A stretch of 64,000 nucleotides of DNA from Sweltsa coloradensis (GCA_024449915.1 JAMZAV010001996.1:62001-126000); one strand, 5' to 3'. Shown: positions 44,637 through 57,103, counted from the first letter of the stretch. Made by a program: numbers and translations. The notes: a model not told the origin generated them from the sequence alone.

Positions 44637-45923
44637 TCCAAAATTGTTTTTTTGTTTTTAATTACAAGGGTTTGCTGACGTGTGGCATGTTGTTATACAA
44701 CTAAGAGAGTATATCATCAATTATTGCAATTGAGGATTCCCCTTGTTTTATTCCTCGAAGTCCTTTAACCTAGATCATTTGCAAAAGTGCGGATTGCTGG
44801 AGTATATCTAAAGTTGTGAGATTTTTCATTGATTTCCGCATAAATTAGGTACAAACTATGACAAAATGGGCTTGAAATTCCGTCATAGCATAATAACTTT
44901 CTGTCGCCATGTGTGTTTAAACGAAATTATATTTAAAATAAACACATTTTTAAAACTTGACACAGGTTATATTAAATGTGTTTATTGTAATATATCCAGG
45001 TTAATAAGTAGTGCATTGTGTAAATATATTTAAAATATTTTCTCATTGGCACTTCCATAATTATTTTGTTGAAATCGTGTTCAATCAAATAAAACACAAT
45101 TTCAATGTAATGTATATGTATGTATTGCCCATTTTGGAAATTTGACTTGACGCATCTGATTTTTTCCTGCTACTTCTGTATAAAGAATTTGATGGTCTAA
45201 ATGCACTTTGTGTTTCAAGTTTATTATTTAAATGCACTCTTTTATGCGACAAAAGACGACCCTTATATTTCCAAAACGAACAGTTACATTTAAAAAGAGT
45301 TAAACACACTTATTAGCGATTCGAGTCGCGAGAAAAGTGCTAATTCCGAGGAAACTTTAATTGCTTCAACTAAGTAAGTTTCGTCTATCGCTGTGAATAA
45401 GAAAATAATTCTGAATCAGGGTGGAAACTTATTTCAAATAAAAGTCATCCGTTCAACTTGTTAATGGGTCTGATTGGTGCAGTAAAAGTAATTAAAGTCT
45501 CTCTCTCACTGGAGACAAAGGGCTGCAGCGCCGAACGTGTTCAAAGTTTTTACTAGCTCGTCTAATTCTCATAATCTAGAGGGGGATTTAAATAGAGTCT
45601 TAAATGCAGAATAATGTGCATATTTATTTAAAAGTATTTATTAAAGGGTTAAGCAATGAAGCACTTAATGGCAAGAATTGAGCACAAAGCGTTAAGATGT
45701 GACTGACAAACAGGAGACAGATTTCAAACTCTGGTTCTTAGATGGAATATAGATCTTTGCTCCTATGCTATTTAATGTTCATTACTGTTCAATGCAATGA
45801 ATGTGAATTTTTGTTCACAGTAAATTTTCTATAAATACATATTGGTTTTAAATCAATCTAATTTTGGCATACAAGCATAGATTTATGCAATATGAAGAGC
45901 TTCGTGTAAAGTATAAAATAAAT
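44637..45923. other. No feature recognised
   Basis: AT-rich. Frames are under 80 codons. Confidence 0.5.
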
Positions 45924-45975
45924 AAATTCGTATATAGAGTCTACCCACTCAGCCATATAACCGATTTTCAGATAA
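45924..45975 (-). repeat. SINE-A tail fragment
   Basis: AGAGTCTACCCACTCAGCCA, then TATAACCGATTTTCAG, is the reversed SINE-A 3' end, preceded by AAATAAATAAAT. Confidence 0.7.
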
Positions 45976-47387
45976 TTTAATACTTAAATCGGTCGACAGT
46001 CAGATATTTTTCCTAGATTATGTTACAAGCTTAATAATAATATGGTGAAGATAGGGGGGTTCGTGTGTTCTTAAAGTCGCTTCCGCGCTTGCCTCAGCGA
46101 CTCTCCTTAAGGACTCTGAAAATGTAAGGAAAGTATCTTATTTGTGTATGTATGTGTAGGAATTATTCTATAGAAGACATGTTTTTTGTATTTATATGCA
46201 AGATGGCTAATTTTATTTTAGAAAAGAGCGCATTGAAAATATTTCTGCGTTTTTTAAATATTTCACAGTTGAACAAAACTTAAGTCAGCAGAGAAACGGC
46301 CTCTCTCATACTTTGTTAATTCTTTTTAGGTCAATGGTATTTGATCTCCTTACTTTAAAACCCAAGTTTTTAATTAATAGGCCAAACGTGGAGCGACGCT
46401 TCTTTTTATTGCTGCTTTTAATTTGTTTTTATTATTTTCGTTCTCGTTTGTTTTAAAACTTTTCATCGTTGGTGGAGGCGCCGGGTCTGACAAACATCTA
46501 GTTTCCTCTGTTGTCTCACATTCTCCGCAACTCTGAATCAACTTCTGATCTGAGCGACATCTCGTCTCACTTAGCCTCGTTGCACGAAATACAACGTAAA
46601 GAGTGACTCTATTAGTTCACTACTGTGGGGATTCAGAAAAATGGTATGAGTCCTTTTTATAAATTTTTTCATGAGAGCTTAAAGAAGTGAAAAAATATTT
46701 AAAAAAATACTTATACCACTTTTTCGAAACACGCATTGCAAAGATACAGATCACAGACATAGCTTTAGCTCGGGTAAAATGGTACAAGTCAAGTTGTACC
46801 GTTTTTACGAAACATAGGCATTTTCATATAAAATGTTGTCAACAAGATGTGACTTGTACCGAATTTCACTGTGTACTAGAGATTGAAATTAACTTACACC
46901 GGTTTTCCATAATAGTCTAGATTTAAAATCAAGAATGTTAATGTACTTAACTCGTTAAAAAATGGACTTGTACCACTTTTCCAAACAGCCACAGTATTTA
47001 CCCTGTATACCGGACCTTGCAAACTGGTACCAAATTCAGGAAAGTTATCAGGATGTGAAAGGTCTGTTTTTGGTAATCCGAGCAGCAGGGCCCAACTTCT
47101 TCCAGGACTTATTCGGGGATTATTCATACCTGTTTCGATAATATCTGAACTTACTCTTCTTAATTCCAAAGGCTTCAGACATTATTTTACAAAATCATTT
47201 ATACAACTGTAAATCGTTTACAATATTTTGAAATGTATTTTTTGATTATTTGTAAATCTGGATACTTGTGGTCAGCAGCCAATCAATTGGTTTTCTTTCT
47301 CTGCTAGTTATTTTTAACCAATTTTTATGTTAATGATAGCAATTAAAATGTTTATTTACTTAAATTTCATAATTATTTTGTATTGTT
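45976..47387. other. No supported gene
   Basis: It contains one motif site, TGGTGGAGGCGCCGGGT, at 46470-46486. The short phrases TGGTACAAGTC and TTGTACC recur near 46780-46980 in AT-rich sequence. Confidence 0.45.
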
Positions 47388-47683
47388 TCTCGATTTGTTT
47401 GGTCGGGAAACACTCCCGTAGGTGTAATTGATATTAATTACTACAATTCAGAAATTAAAAAAGTCCGCCCCAACCGGGAATCGAACCACGGATCAGTTCA
47501 AAGGCAGCAGATATTCGTAGCACTACTGTTCCATCCATTCAGATGTATAATGCAACTACAACTCAGAGCTTAAAATGTTTCCGTCCTGATGGTCTAGTGG
47601 TTTAGACGCCTGTCTGGAGTGCGGGAGATCCGTGGTTCGATTCCCGGTTGGGGCGGACTTTTTTAATTTCTGAATTGTAGTAA
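47388..47683 (+). mobile_element. tRNA-bounded palindromic element, copy 2 (perfect 57 bp arms)
   Basis: The leader module (GGTCGGGAAACACTCCCGTA) is followed by arms 47438-47494 and 47627-47683, which are exact reverse complements over 57 bp. Each arm holds the tRNA 3' half, a six-base T-run (A-run on the left) and AATTTCTGAATTGTAGTAA. The 132 bp between them contains GTTCAAAGGCAGCAGATATT, shared with 60600, and the 5' part of a full tRNA-like sequence. Perfect arms imply either recent formation or gene-conversion-like homogenisation. Confidence 0.8.
47583..47655 (+). tRNA. tRNA-like module, anticodon position GGA
   Basis: Acceptor GTCCTGA/TTGGGGC pairs fully with G-U pairs. D stem GTCT/AGAC is perfect. 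Anticodon stem CCTGT/GCGGG pairs with G-U, and the loop CTGGAGT gives GGA with T33. The T stem CGTGG/CCCGG has two mismatches, so a working tRNA is doubtful. A T-run follows at about 47659-47664. It is the right arm of the palindromic element. Confidence 0.45.
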
Positions 47684-48540
47684 ATAATATTTTGTATTGA
47701 TTACATTTTGGCGTGGTGGATGGATGGGCCCGGGTTCGATTAACTGTCGAGTTGGATTGTATACAACGTTATTTGTATCTTTGTTTTTACTGAGTCTATC
47801 AGTTTGGTTTGGGTCATGTAGATAAAACAGTATAACTTGTGAATGTTGCCATTAAATTAATACAAGTATAATTTGATCTGTTCTTTGCTATCCAACTTAT
47901 ATGCAAAGTGGTAAAGCAAACAATTGATTGCCCATTTATTAGAGTGTTCTTGCTCCTATGAATAATAACGGCATCCCTTCTGTGTATTCACTTCTTCATC
48001 GAGTTTCTTAGCGATATCTAATTTAGCTCTCTCATAATTGTAACAGCGTTGTCACGTCTCTTGTAATCATCTCCCTGTTTTTACCTGCTCATGCAACAAT
48101 GTGTCGCGGCTTGGCAACGCTGTCTAATGGTAGTAATTACAGCGTGTTTTTACCTCGTGATCCGAGAATAATGTTTGGTCAGAGACTTGGCAACGTCGCG
48201 CGCGTCGTCATGGCAACCGAAGCGCGGGAAAAAGTCTCGGATCGGTCGCTACGTCTTGTTTTTGTCGTGGACTTTGCTCATATTGTGTAACATTCTGCCG
48301 TATTGTTTTTCAGCTGTAAATCACAAGACTGTCACTGTTGTTTTTAATTTTAGCTGACGTTCTATCGTAAGACCGTTGCAGAAACATCGACCCTATTTCC
48401 TTACTTTGTATTGCTAAGTAGACTTACTGTTTACAATATAAATAATGACGTTTGTACTATTGATTATTTGGTTCATAAATTATAACAGTTTAGTTACATA
48501 GTATTCAGTTTTGATGGTATTTGTGACATTAATTAAAAAT
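47684..48540. other. No feature recognised
   Basis: CpG-richer near 48170-48250. No coding or repeat structure is called. Confidence 0.45.
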
Positions 48541-48929
48541 GTGCCTCCACCACGGGTTGAAAGGGATTTTTGCAAAGCTCTATCTTCATTTCATTACGTC
48601 TAGTCTTCTCACTCTAGCAGCTCTAGCAGGTTTCTGATTCACTAGCCCTAACCCGGCACCTCCACCAATCCGTTAAAAGAATCAAACGTATTGTTGAAAA
48701 CAAACTCGCTATTTGGTGGATTTTGGACGAATTATTGCTTGAATATGAATACACATTAAATTTCCTTGCTTTACTTATCCATTTAAGAAATAACTCTTGG
48801 AATAAACGAGAAAAAATTGGTTCAAATCCTGGTCGTAAATCATATTTTTTAACTATAAAGTTTGGTTTCTCAGCTCGACTAGGGAATATTAAATTAGTGA
48901 AAAAAATGGACTACCCGGCACCTCCACCA
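48541..48929. repeat. Three GGCACCTCCACC motif sites
   Basis: A variant GTGCCTCCACCACGGG lies at 48541. Full ACCCGGCACCTCCACCA sites lie at 48651-48667 and 48913-48929. The flanks of the three sites do not resemble one another. Confidence 0.6.
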
Positions 48930-50123
48930 TACTACTACATTTTATTTAAATCATTAGAGTTATCTATTGTTATCTGTTATGCACCAACAATCCAGACGTA
49001 AACCGTATCGGTAGTTTAGAGAGGCAATCGAGGGACAGGGGTTCGATACCCAGCTGTAGTGTTTTATCAATTTGTGGATTGACTTTCATGTATTTATTTA
49101 ACGTTTATCGTATTCAGTGATTAAGACTGTTTTACAACAATGAACATTAAATTAAACTAAGCACGTAAATGTACACAGAATAGTTAACATCGGTAAATTT
49201 TTTTTTGAAATAATAGTAATATTTTTAAAACAACGTACATTGTTTATAATACCAAATTAAAAGTGTATTTAAAATATAAAATATCGGTTACTTGTTATCT
49301 TAACTGAAAGTTTTTCTATGGTTGTATTTTGTGAATTAGAATGCTGGGGTCAAGTCCTCTAAAATAATACTTGACATTTCCTACCAACTTTGATAAACTA
49401 CAATTTACAATAACAATTTATTCACGGCTGTTGTGTTATTTTACACGATGGTGATTTCATAGATACAGACTGTGCGTAATGTAACAAATAGGAACTCAAT
49501 TAAACATTCCTCTTGGTGGCCCTTAACAAGTCCTCGCATTTACATAATTAGTCGCCTTCAGAAGCTGAGGGGGGGGGGGTAAGTCGCCCATTGGCATGTT
49601 ACATACGGGGAAAACATCAAACAAAACTTAAAGAAAGGGGTAAAAGAGTAAATACAATAATTTCCCACAGCCAGTTCCAACTCTAATTTAAATCCTTCCA
49701 CACGTTAGATCCGTCTGTGCCCAGAGCCTGCAACCACCCTGTCAGTACCACGCTGCCTAATGAAAGTAGAACGCTCCACTGTAGCCAACTTGAGTGCAGT
49801 TAATTCCCACAATAGTTGCGTAAGTCGAGCCAGTTACACCAACACCCCGGGGCTGAATATCTCAAAGGCGAGTTATTTTATTAATGGCTGGCTCGTTAGT
49901 TATAATTCACAGCCCTCTTGTTTCTCTACCGCGATGAATTACATGGCTGGGAATTAAGAGGGCTGTGGGGGGGAAGTTCTTATTGTGGGATATAGGGAAT
50001 TTCTCATGGAATTGTTGTTCTACCACGAAACTATACATTTCATGTTGCCTAGTAATGTCTTTGATATGAGAATTAAATTCGAAACAAAACCACTATTTGT
50101 AATCCTACTTGTATGTATTTTAA
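48930..50123. other. Mostly featureless; weak tRNA-like string at about 49005-49065
   Basis: GGGGTTCGATACCCAGCTGT resembles a tRNA B box plus acceptor, like the relic at 12340, but no cloverleaf is evident. A G-run lies at about 49570-49579. Confidence 0.35.
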
Positions 50124-50902
50124 CTAGGAAAACGCTTAAGTCCCGCCGCGTTGTTGGATGAGCGTTATTGGTGCATTGAGCTGCCATGTGTTATGTGAAT
50201 TTTCTGTTCTGTGAAAAAATCATTACTAAGTTGATGATTTTTTTTTAAATAATTTAAAATAAATAAAAAAATAAACTTTAATTTTTAATTTTTTTAATTA
50301 ATCGTAATTTTAAAAAAAGAAAAAAATCGTAAAATTTTGATTTCCATAAGAAATAATTATTCGATTGTGCTCAAATTTTACACGAATATATGAATTCATA
50401 AAATTAAGGTTCTGTGAAAAAATCATTACAATCGGATAAAGAATGTAGGTGTTATTTGTCAAAGAATTGTTTTAAAAAAGAAAAACCCCGTAAAATTGCG
50501 ATTTTTATGAGAAATAATTATTTGATTGCGCTTAAATTTTCCACGAATATATAAATTCATAAAATAAAGGTTCTGTGAAAAAATCATTACAATCGGACAA
50601 AGCGTGTAGGTATTATAAATCGAAGAAATTTTTTAAAAATCGAAAAAAATCGTAAAATTGCGATTTTTATGGGAATTTTTTTTTCGATTGTGCTCAAAAA
50701 CGTGGCAGTTCTAAGTTCAGAGATTTCGAAGGTCTCAATAAAATTTCATCGCAATCGGAGTATCGGTTTAGCCGGAATCGTGCTAACAAACAGACAAAAA
50801 TACAAAAAAAAAAAAAAAAGAAAAAAAAAAACATTCCGGATTTTTTTCTCCAGTGTAGTGAAACGAAATCTTCGCTTCGCTCGCTACGCTACGCTCATCC
50901 AA
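50124..50902. mobile_element. Repeat family F, copy 1 (0.78 kb)
   Basis: It starts CTAGGAAAACGCTTAAGTCC and has short inverted ends (TTGGATGAGCGT near the left, ACGCTCATCCAA at the right). Three internal repeats begin TTCTGTGAAAAAATCATTAC (50207, 50410, 50571), followed by ATCGGATAAAG and AAATAATTATTCGATTG phrases. The 3' section has GCAATCGGAGTATCGGTTTA, A-runs and CTTCGCTTCGCTCGCTACGC. It is probably a non-autonomous DNA element. Its 89-codon frame is shared with copy 2 only because the DNA is. Confidence 0.75.
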
Positions 50903-51504
50903 CTATTAATAATGTCCCATATCCCTCTAAAAAAGTAAAATATTCCTTAAGAATAACTTATTTTGGTATGTAACCATTTTCGAAGAAAATAATCTCCGTT
51001 TACCTCTTCCTATGAAATGTAAATACTAAGAAATAAACACTAGTTTGTGAAATACTATTTTCTCTAACTCCTTTGTATTTTTGATTTCAGGTAAGTTGAC
51101 TTGGATTTCCTCTCCTCATAAGAAGGTCTTGTCACGTAAGTAGATTTACTCTATTATCCGAAGTGGATTGGATTGATCCACAATCATTGAGGTTTCTGTA
51201 GTTACTTAACTTGAAAGTAGACTTACAAGTAACTATCCTATTGTGATGACTCCGTTTGAAGCTTGTATGACAAGTCTGCGGTATTAGTAAGTTCTTTAGA
51301 GAGTCACTATTTGATGCGTGTACGGCGTTTAAAATGTGCTGCGATACTTCAAGAATGTACGGCAATACTTCACGCTTATTTCCTGTTGCTAACCATGCTT
51401 GGATTATGAAGACTTCGAGCTATTTTAATGCAATTCCGGGTATAAATTAATGGAAATGTGGTCGAACTTTGATTTTAAACAAAACATTACCAATATTTAA
51501 TACA
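50903..51504. other. No feature recognised
   Basis: AT-rich. No gene or repeat was identified. Confidence 0.5.
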
Positions 51505-51552
51505 ATTCCACCTACGGGAGTGTCTCCCGTCTAACAAAATCGAGAAATAAAA
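51505..51552 (-). repeat. Leader module of the tRNA-palindrome family (reverse)
   Basis: CCACCTACGGGAGTGTCTCCC, one base longer than a shared core, then ATCGAGAAATAAA. This is the reversed leader seen at 2412, 12281 and 47388, here without a tRNA part. Confidence 0.55.
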
Positions 51553-51742
51553 CATAATCAATATAGGGAGTCTAAAAGTTAATAACATACATTTCTTTCT
51601 CATGTGGAAACGAAAGTTTGCAAAGGTTAGTTTGCGTGTAATTTTATTTTGCTGTTTAAAATATTGGCAATTGTTTTCAAATTTAAAACTTCAAATCTTA
51701 GAAGTTTGGGCTTTTCAAGATTCTCATTAAATTAAGAGGGAA

Positions 51743-52100
51743 AGGGACATATTTGGCAGTTTAGCTATTCGCTCGGCCAGGGAGCGTCCGACGAACATGG
51801 AACGTTACAAAGTGGTCAATAAAGCTTGCATGGACAGCCCTGTTGCCCTAGACTTTCGATACTTTGCGTTAATCAGCCAGAAAAACATCACGAACATGGA
51901 CAATTTTACACTTTTTCACAAAAACATAATCGTGAAAATGAATTTTAAAAAATTAAATATTTACAAGCAAATTTTAGAACTAAGTTTTAATGTAGATACC
52001 CCCCCCCCCCAATTCTGCTTCCATGACAACTGTCCAAAATTTCAACCATCTGTGGTGTCAGTCGGCCGAGCGAACAGAAATTTGCTAAAAACGTGTCCAA
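51743..52100. mobile_element. MITE family B, copy 2
   Basis: The ends form imperfect inverted repeats: GGGACATATTTGGCAGTTTA then GCTATTCGCTCGGCC on the left, against GGCCGAGCGAACAG ending ACGTGTCC on the right. The interior is shared with 1637-1979. A C-run lies at about 52000-52009. Confidence 0.65.
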
Positions 52101-52529
52101 TGCTCATAAATACAGAGTATGTGTATTTTGAGAGTACATGATGGTATATCGGTCAATGGTTAAATGTTCAGCGAGCTCAAGTTTCAATTCCTCTAAAGTA
52201 AAGTGTATTCTGTATATATTCGCCTCACATATGCAGTCGGCAGTTTGATCCGAGCCTGCCTGGAATACAGTTAGCTCTGTTTAGTTTTGTTGCGTTGTCC
52301 CACCTGCTCGCAGTCGAACCAACACCACAATCACTTACCTGGCAGCCCCTGATCAGATGAATGTGAGGCCTGTAAGTGCATGGCTGCTAAAGCACCGGTT
52401 TGTGTGCATCACCCGACCCTGAGCGACTATCGGGCAGCACTGAAGTTGATAGTATTAGCTGCACTTGCTCTGACATGGGAGCAGTACTCTGCACGTAGGG
52501 TAGGAACAGACATTATAATACTGCACGCG
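52101..52529. other. No supported gene
   Basis: ACATTATAATACTGCA near 52510 recurs at about 24810 in similar form. The 104-codon frame at 52380-52694 runs into family D and is not called. Confidence 0.4.
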
Positions 52530-52735
52530 AAAATGGATATTGAATTTTACTTGTCGTCGGGGACCTCTCCAACTTCCTTTGACGACCTCTCCGACGATGA
52601 CGTCATGACAAAGACGACCCCATCTCTTCTCCCCCTACCCGTGGCTGGTTCTGACCATCATGGGACTTTCCCCACATCCCCTAGGCTAGAGTGACACATT
52701 ATGACCTAACAGTTGACGCGCCCTTAATCAAAATA
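52530..52735 (+). repeat. Repeat family D, copy 4
   Basis: It carries CTTTGACGACCTCTCCGACG, ATGACGTCATGACAAAGACG, CCGTGGCTGGTTCTGACCAT, CCCTAGGCTAGAGTGACACA and the AGTTGACGCGCCCTTAAT end. Confidence 0.7.
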
Positions 52736-52827
52736 ACCCAAAGTTTCGAAGAATCATAAATTATGATTTTTTAGTTTCTATTACATTTCTATTTTTCGAA
52801 TTTTTATTAAATGGTCCTTTGCATATA

Positions 52828-52905
52828 AGCTAAAAATTAGGAATCGTCTGGACCGGCACCTCCACCATTTCTCAAAAATATTTTTGTTACTCGAAAATCT
52901 GGTAC
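52828..52905 (+). repeat. Module H with GGCACCTCCACC motif
   Basis: GCATATAAGCTAAAAATTAG, CGTCTGGACCGGCACC, TCCACCATTTCTC and AAATATTTTTGTTAC are in the order seen at 25195 and, reversed, at 24894. Confidence 0.65.
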
Positions 52906-53397
52906 CTTTTGACAATCGCGTTGGCGCCCAAATACCCGACCCGAAACTTTGAGTACATGGGAGTAAACCGTATTTTATTTAGTCCAATGCGTCGCTCTCC
53001 TAGCGTTAATAACCCCAATGTTCGTGGGTATCGAGTGTCGTCTGGGTCTGGCCCATTCAACTCACTGCACACTGGATGCATAATTGCCCACCTCTAATAC
53101 TAACCGGTCATATTATCTCGTCCCAGGTGACTACAGCGCTGGCCAAGGAATCTGGGCCAACCTCACTTTGCCGGTTCATTAGGGCTCGTTAAGGTTCGGT
53201 CTAATTAAGTCTTCGCTGCGTCTTATGATCAGGGATCCCCTGTTTTCAGGCTTGTTTTTAAGGAGGTTGATTCTTCCCTAAGGTGTAAGGGATAAATGGG
53301 GGCAAGAAAACCTCAGGGCTCTATGCATTTTGATTGGGAAAAATCTTCAGCTGTTAGAATGTTTGTTGACTTGAATCGCTGACTAGTCTGTCAAAAT

Positions 53398-53830
53398 ATG
53401 GTTTATAGGTCCAGTGATTAAGGAACCCTTCTTCCAGTGCTTAAGGTCCCGGGTTCAAATCCCGCTTGAAGCATAATAGTATCAGCTAATGTGTGTTATA
53501 CGGTGAATTTGCGTCTTGCAACGTAACACAATATTTTAAAGTTATTTTTGGAAATTAGTCCAGAAATTAGAAAATCCATTTCAGCGTGATATCGAACCCC
53601 GTCCTCCCAATTGCCGGTCGGGCGCTTTGGGGTCAAAAATCAATTACATCTACCCGATTGTTTCCCGATGAATGAAATTGAGTAATTCTGAAGTTGTTCC
53701 GAATTAGCCTTGTTGATTCTGGCTTCATCGTCCAACTGGGTTGGCTTGGTCCGCTTCAAAAACTAAAGTTCCCCACTGAAAATTATTTCAGTGACTGAGG
53801 TATAGCTCGGATCTAATACGACTGTATTGT
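53398..53830. repeat. Cluster of SINE and tRNA-arm relics
   Basis: From 53415 to 53475 a tRNA-like string has a B box (GGGTTCAAATCCC) but no sound acceptor stem. From 53563 to 53625 a decayed left arm of the tRNA palindrome appears (AGAAATTAGAAAATCCAT, then a reversed B box). From 53681 to 53830 a diverged SINE-A body and tail follow (CCTTGTTGATTCTGGC, CCCCACTGAAAATTA). Confidence 0.45.
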
Positions 53831-54879
53831 TTATTCATTTTTTTACTTTTTAAAAAAATTAAATGAGCACATTACACATACTTATTAAAGTTATGGATAA
53901 CAATATTTAATAATACGTTATTGTTCTGAGATTGTTGGACTACTTCAGTTCTTTACATAGATCTCCAAGAGGTTATAAAAGTGAGACGTAACCCTTTATA
54001 GGGCAGTGGTTTTCATATTAACCACCACCTTTCAAAATATAAACAATTATTCTGCCAGTTTTTCATGCTTTACACTTGGTCAAAAAACTGCTTTGTTTGG
54101 TTCAGAATTGGTAGCATTTTTCTTTTTTCATTCCTAAATTCAAATAATTGGAACGACTTTTGTAATTGATCAAAAATCGAATTGTGTATAAAAACACAAA
54201 AATACAACAATTTCCGGGATGTCCCGGATATTTTGTTGCCTTTGGTAGTAACAATTTGAACATGCAAACAAATTGGAAAAAAATCAAATTTTTGAAAAAA
54301 GACATTTTTTGAATTTCAAAACTTTGATACCAATTTGGAATCCAAAATCTGCATTTTTTCCCTAAAAAATCAAGGGGAAAAAAACTAAAATTCTTTTAGC
54401 TAGAAAGAAAGATTTTGCGTCCCAACTTTATTTTAACTTTATATCGTTATCAAAACTCGTTCTTCCATTCATGAACATGAAATCCGTTAATCTTGTTGAA
54501 AACCACATCCTGAGTAACTAAAACATAATGTTTATATTCACCTCTTTAAACATCGTTCTCACATCATTCAACTCAATGTAAAACAGAGAGGCGCTAGTTT
54601 CGCGCACTGTTTTGTTCCCAGCTGTACACTGTACAGTGCGGCTTTGATGTTTAATGACGAGTGATGTGTGACCACTAAACTAATTTAATCTCTGTTTTAT
54701 TGACGTGGGCCGCGCTGATTGGGTCCCACACAGGACAACAACGAGTGATCACGACGAATTGAAAGTTTTGTGTAACCATTTGCGAACTAACCGCGCGTCA
54801 TTAGTTTGCGTTGGATCGAATGAATAAACCGTAGTTTTGTTGGTCGAGTAACTAGGCCACAGTTTGCCATGCATTAGCA
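53831..54879. other. No feature recognised
   Basis: AT-rich. Minus-strand frames under 70 codons show no domain. Confidence 0.5.
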
Positions 54880-55304
54880 CATAGATATTAAACATCTATA
54901 GTAGGCTAGATCCGCAGTCTCCAATACCTCCGCACAGACGCGATAAAACAAATTGAAGAGTCAATCTGCCATATTACAAGATGGCGATTTTGCGTTTTAA
55001 TGTATGCTTTTTTAATGCAATAAAGTATTTTACTGGATTGTTTGATATGGTTTTTGCTTGTGCAGCATGGGAGTGTACAAACAGAAACAATAAGAAGTTA
55101 TTCTATTTGGGAATTTAGTGATCATTTAGTTTTAATGTCTAGTATGCTCACTTGTCAACCTGACGGCCATTTTGAAAAATATTTGGGTTACAAATCGCCC
55201 CCATTTATTTTAAACAAACTGCCATGTTCAAGATGGCTTTAAACTGTCACGGAAGTGGATTAATGACGGCGGATCTAGCCTACTATAGGTGTTTAATATC
55301 TGTG
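54880..55304 (+). mobile_element. P-element-like MITE, copy 4
   Basis: A 425 bp element with termini CATAGATATTAAACATC and GTGTTTAATATCTGTG. The 8 bp duplication has one mismatch (CATTAGCA at 54872-54879, CATTAGCC at 55305-55312). Confidence 0.85.
55047..55118 (+). pseudogene. THAP-domain start remnant in the MITE
   Basis: The 23 codons MVFACAAWECTNRNNKK + LFYLGI end at a stop. They match the minus-strand peptide at 13258-13329 at most positions and keep the C-x4-C-x-N-R signature. The rest of the domain is missing. Confidence 0.6.
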
Positions 55305-55646
55305 CATTAGCCTGCACAATAGTTTTACACTCGCCAGTAATTTAATCACATATTTGACATTTTGCTGCATCGTTTTGTTTGCAGTGTTTGTGTAATTAAA
55401 TATTCATGTGATTGTTCACATTATTGTGCGTAATTCATTAACTAATTAACATTCTCATTGTAGAAAGTCAACAATTACTTCATGGAATGATTTATAAATC
55501 ACAAAATACCATTATGCATAATTTCAGACGCGTAAAAATAGTGATGTGTACAATACACGCAGAATCGGTAAACATTATTTAACAAATATCTTCTAAATGA
55601 TATTACGATAGAACATTGGTTTGCTAAAATTAAAAATTAAGTTATA
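55305..55646. other. No feature recognised
   Basis: AT-rich spacer between the MITE and family F. Confidence 0.5.
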
Positions 55647-56417
55647 CTAGGAAAACGCTTAAGTCCCGCCGCGTTGTTGGATGAGCGTAATTGGTGCATT
55701 GAGCTGCCAGTTGTTATGCGGATTTTCTGTTGTTCTGTGAAAAAATCATTACTAAGTTGAAGATTTTTTTTTTTAAATTAATTAAATTTAAAAAAATTAA
55801 CTTAAATTTTTTAAATTAATCGTAATAATTTTAAAAAAGGAAAAAATCGTAATATTGAAATTTTCATAAGAAATAATTATTCGATTGAGCACAAATTTAA
55901 CACGAATATATAAATTCATAAAATAAAGGTTCTGTGAAAAAATCATTACAATCGGATAAAGCATGTAGGTGTTAAAAGTCAAAAAATTGTTTTAAAAAGA
56001 AAGAAAAAAACGTAAAATTTCGATTTTCATGAGAAATAGTTTTTCGATTGCGCTCAAATTTCACACGAATACCTAAATTCATAAAATTAAGGTTCTGTGA
56101 AAAAATCATTAAAATCGGATAAAGCATGTAGGTGTTATAAGCTGAAGAAATTTTTTAAAAATCGAAAAAAATCGTAAAATTGCGATTTTAATGAGAAATA
56201 ATTTTTCGATTGCGCTCAAAAACGTGGCAGTTCTAAGTTCAGAGATTTCGAAGGCTTCCATAAAATTTCATCGCAATCGGAGTATCGGTTTAGCCGGAAT
56301 CGTGCTAACAAACAGACAAAAATACAAAAAAAAAAAAAAAAACATTCCGGATTTTTTTCTCCAGTGTAGTGAAATGGAATCTTCGCTTCGCTCGCTACGC
56401 TCGCTACGCTCATCCAA
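55647..56417. mobile_element. Repeat family F, copy 2 (0.77 kb)
   Basis: Colinear with 50124-50902, with the same start, three internal TTCTGTGAAAAAATCATTA repeats (55733, 55930, 56093), A-run and CTCGCTACGCTCATCCAA end. Differences are scattered substitutions and homopolymer lengths. Confidence 0.78.
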
Positions 56418-57103
56418 TTAGTCAATTTTACGTCTCAAACTTCAAATTTTCCCCTCAAATTATGATTATTTATTTGCATTAAAGTAAACTATACATGAGC
56501 TGGATTTTGTGGAAGATGAAAAATTAAATGATTGAAAGTGATCTGTAATTATTCAGAAAATGCTTAAAATTTGGATATGTCATATGACTATATGGGTATC
56601 CCACAAAATAAAACCAATTTAATGACGTCTTTCCATTGGCATGCACTCGGCGAGTGCAGAGATGTCATTGTTGTCGACTTCCACTTGAATAACATTACAA
56701 AACTGAACAAATGAAGAGACAAGTGACGATTCTGTGCATACTAGGGCGCACTAGTGCGATTCGAGTGCGAACAATGGAAAACGCCTTTAGATTGAGGCGC
56801 CTGACTCTGCACTCAACGTTTTGCGCGTGTAGTGTAGCACTTGTCTGTCTGCTTTAGTGTACACCACTTCTGTCTGTGTTCACCCACTCGTCACCTAGTT
56901 AGCACGAAGACATCCAGACATTAGTGCGAGTGTGGCATCTGGGACAAAACAACTGGGACATTCAAACTCGATTAGCTGATTAGCGAGTGAATCTCGGTTA
57001 GTTCGTCGCATACTTGATGTGTAAGCTCTTTGCAGCGAGACGTGGCGCCGTTGTAAGCTCTTTGCGCTCGCGAGAGACGTAATTCCACTTCTTGAGCAAT
57101 CTG

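Noticed and set aside
47438..47683. Considered as an LTR or IS-type element
   Set aside because: Repeats are inverted and not direct, there is no coding capacity, and the arms are tRNA-derived.
50669..50938. Frame shared with 56191-56421
   Set aside because: The two are copies of repeat family F. The DNA is nearly identical, so frame sharing is uninformative, and the Lys run comes from a poly-A tract.
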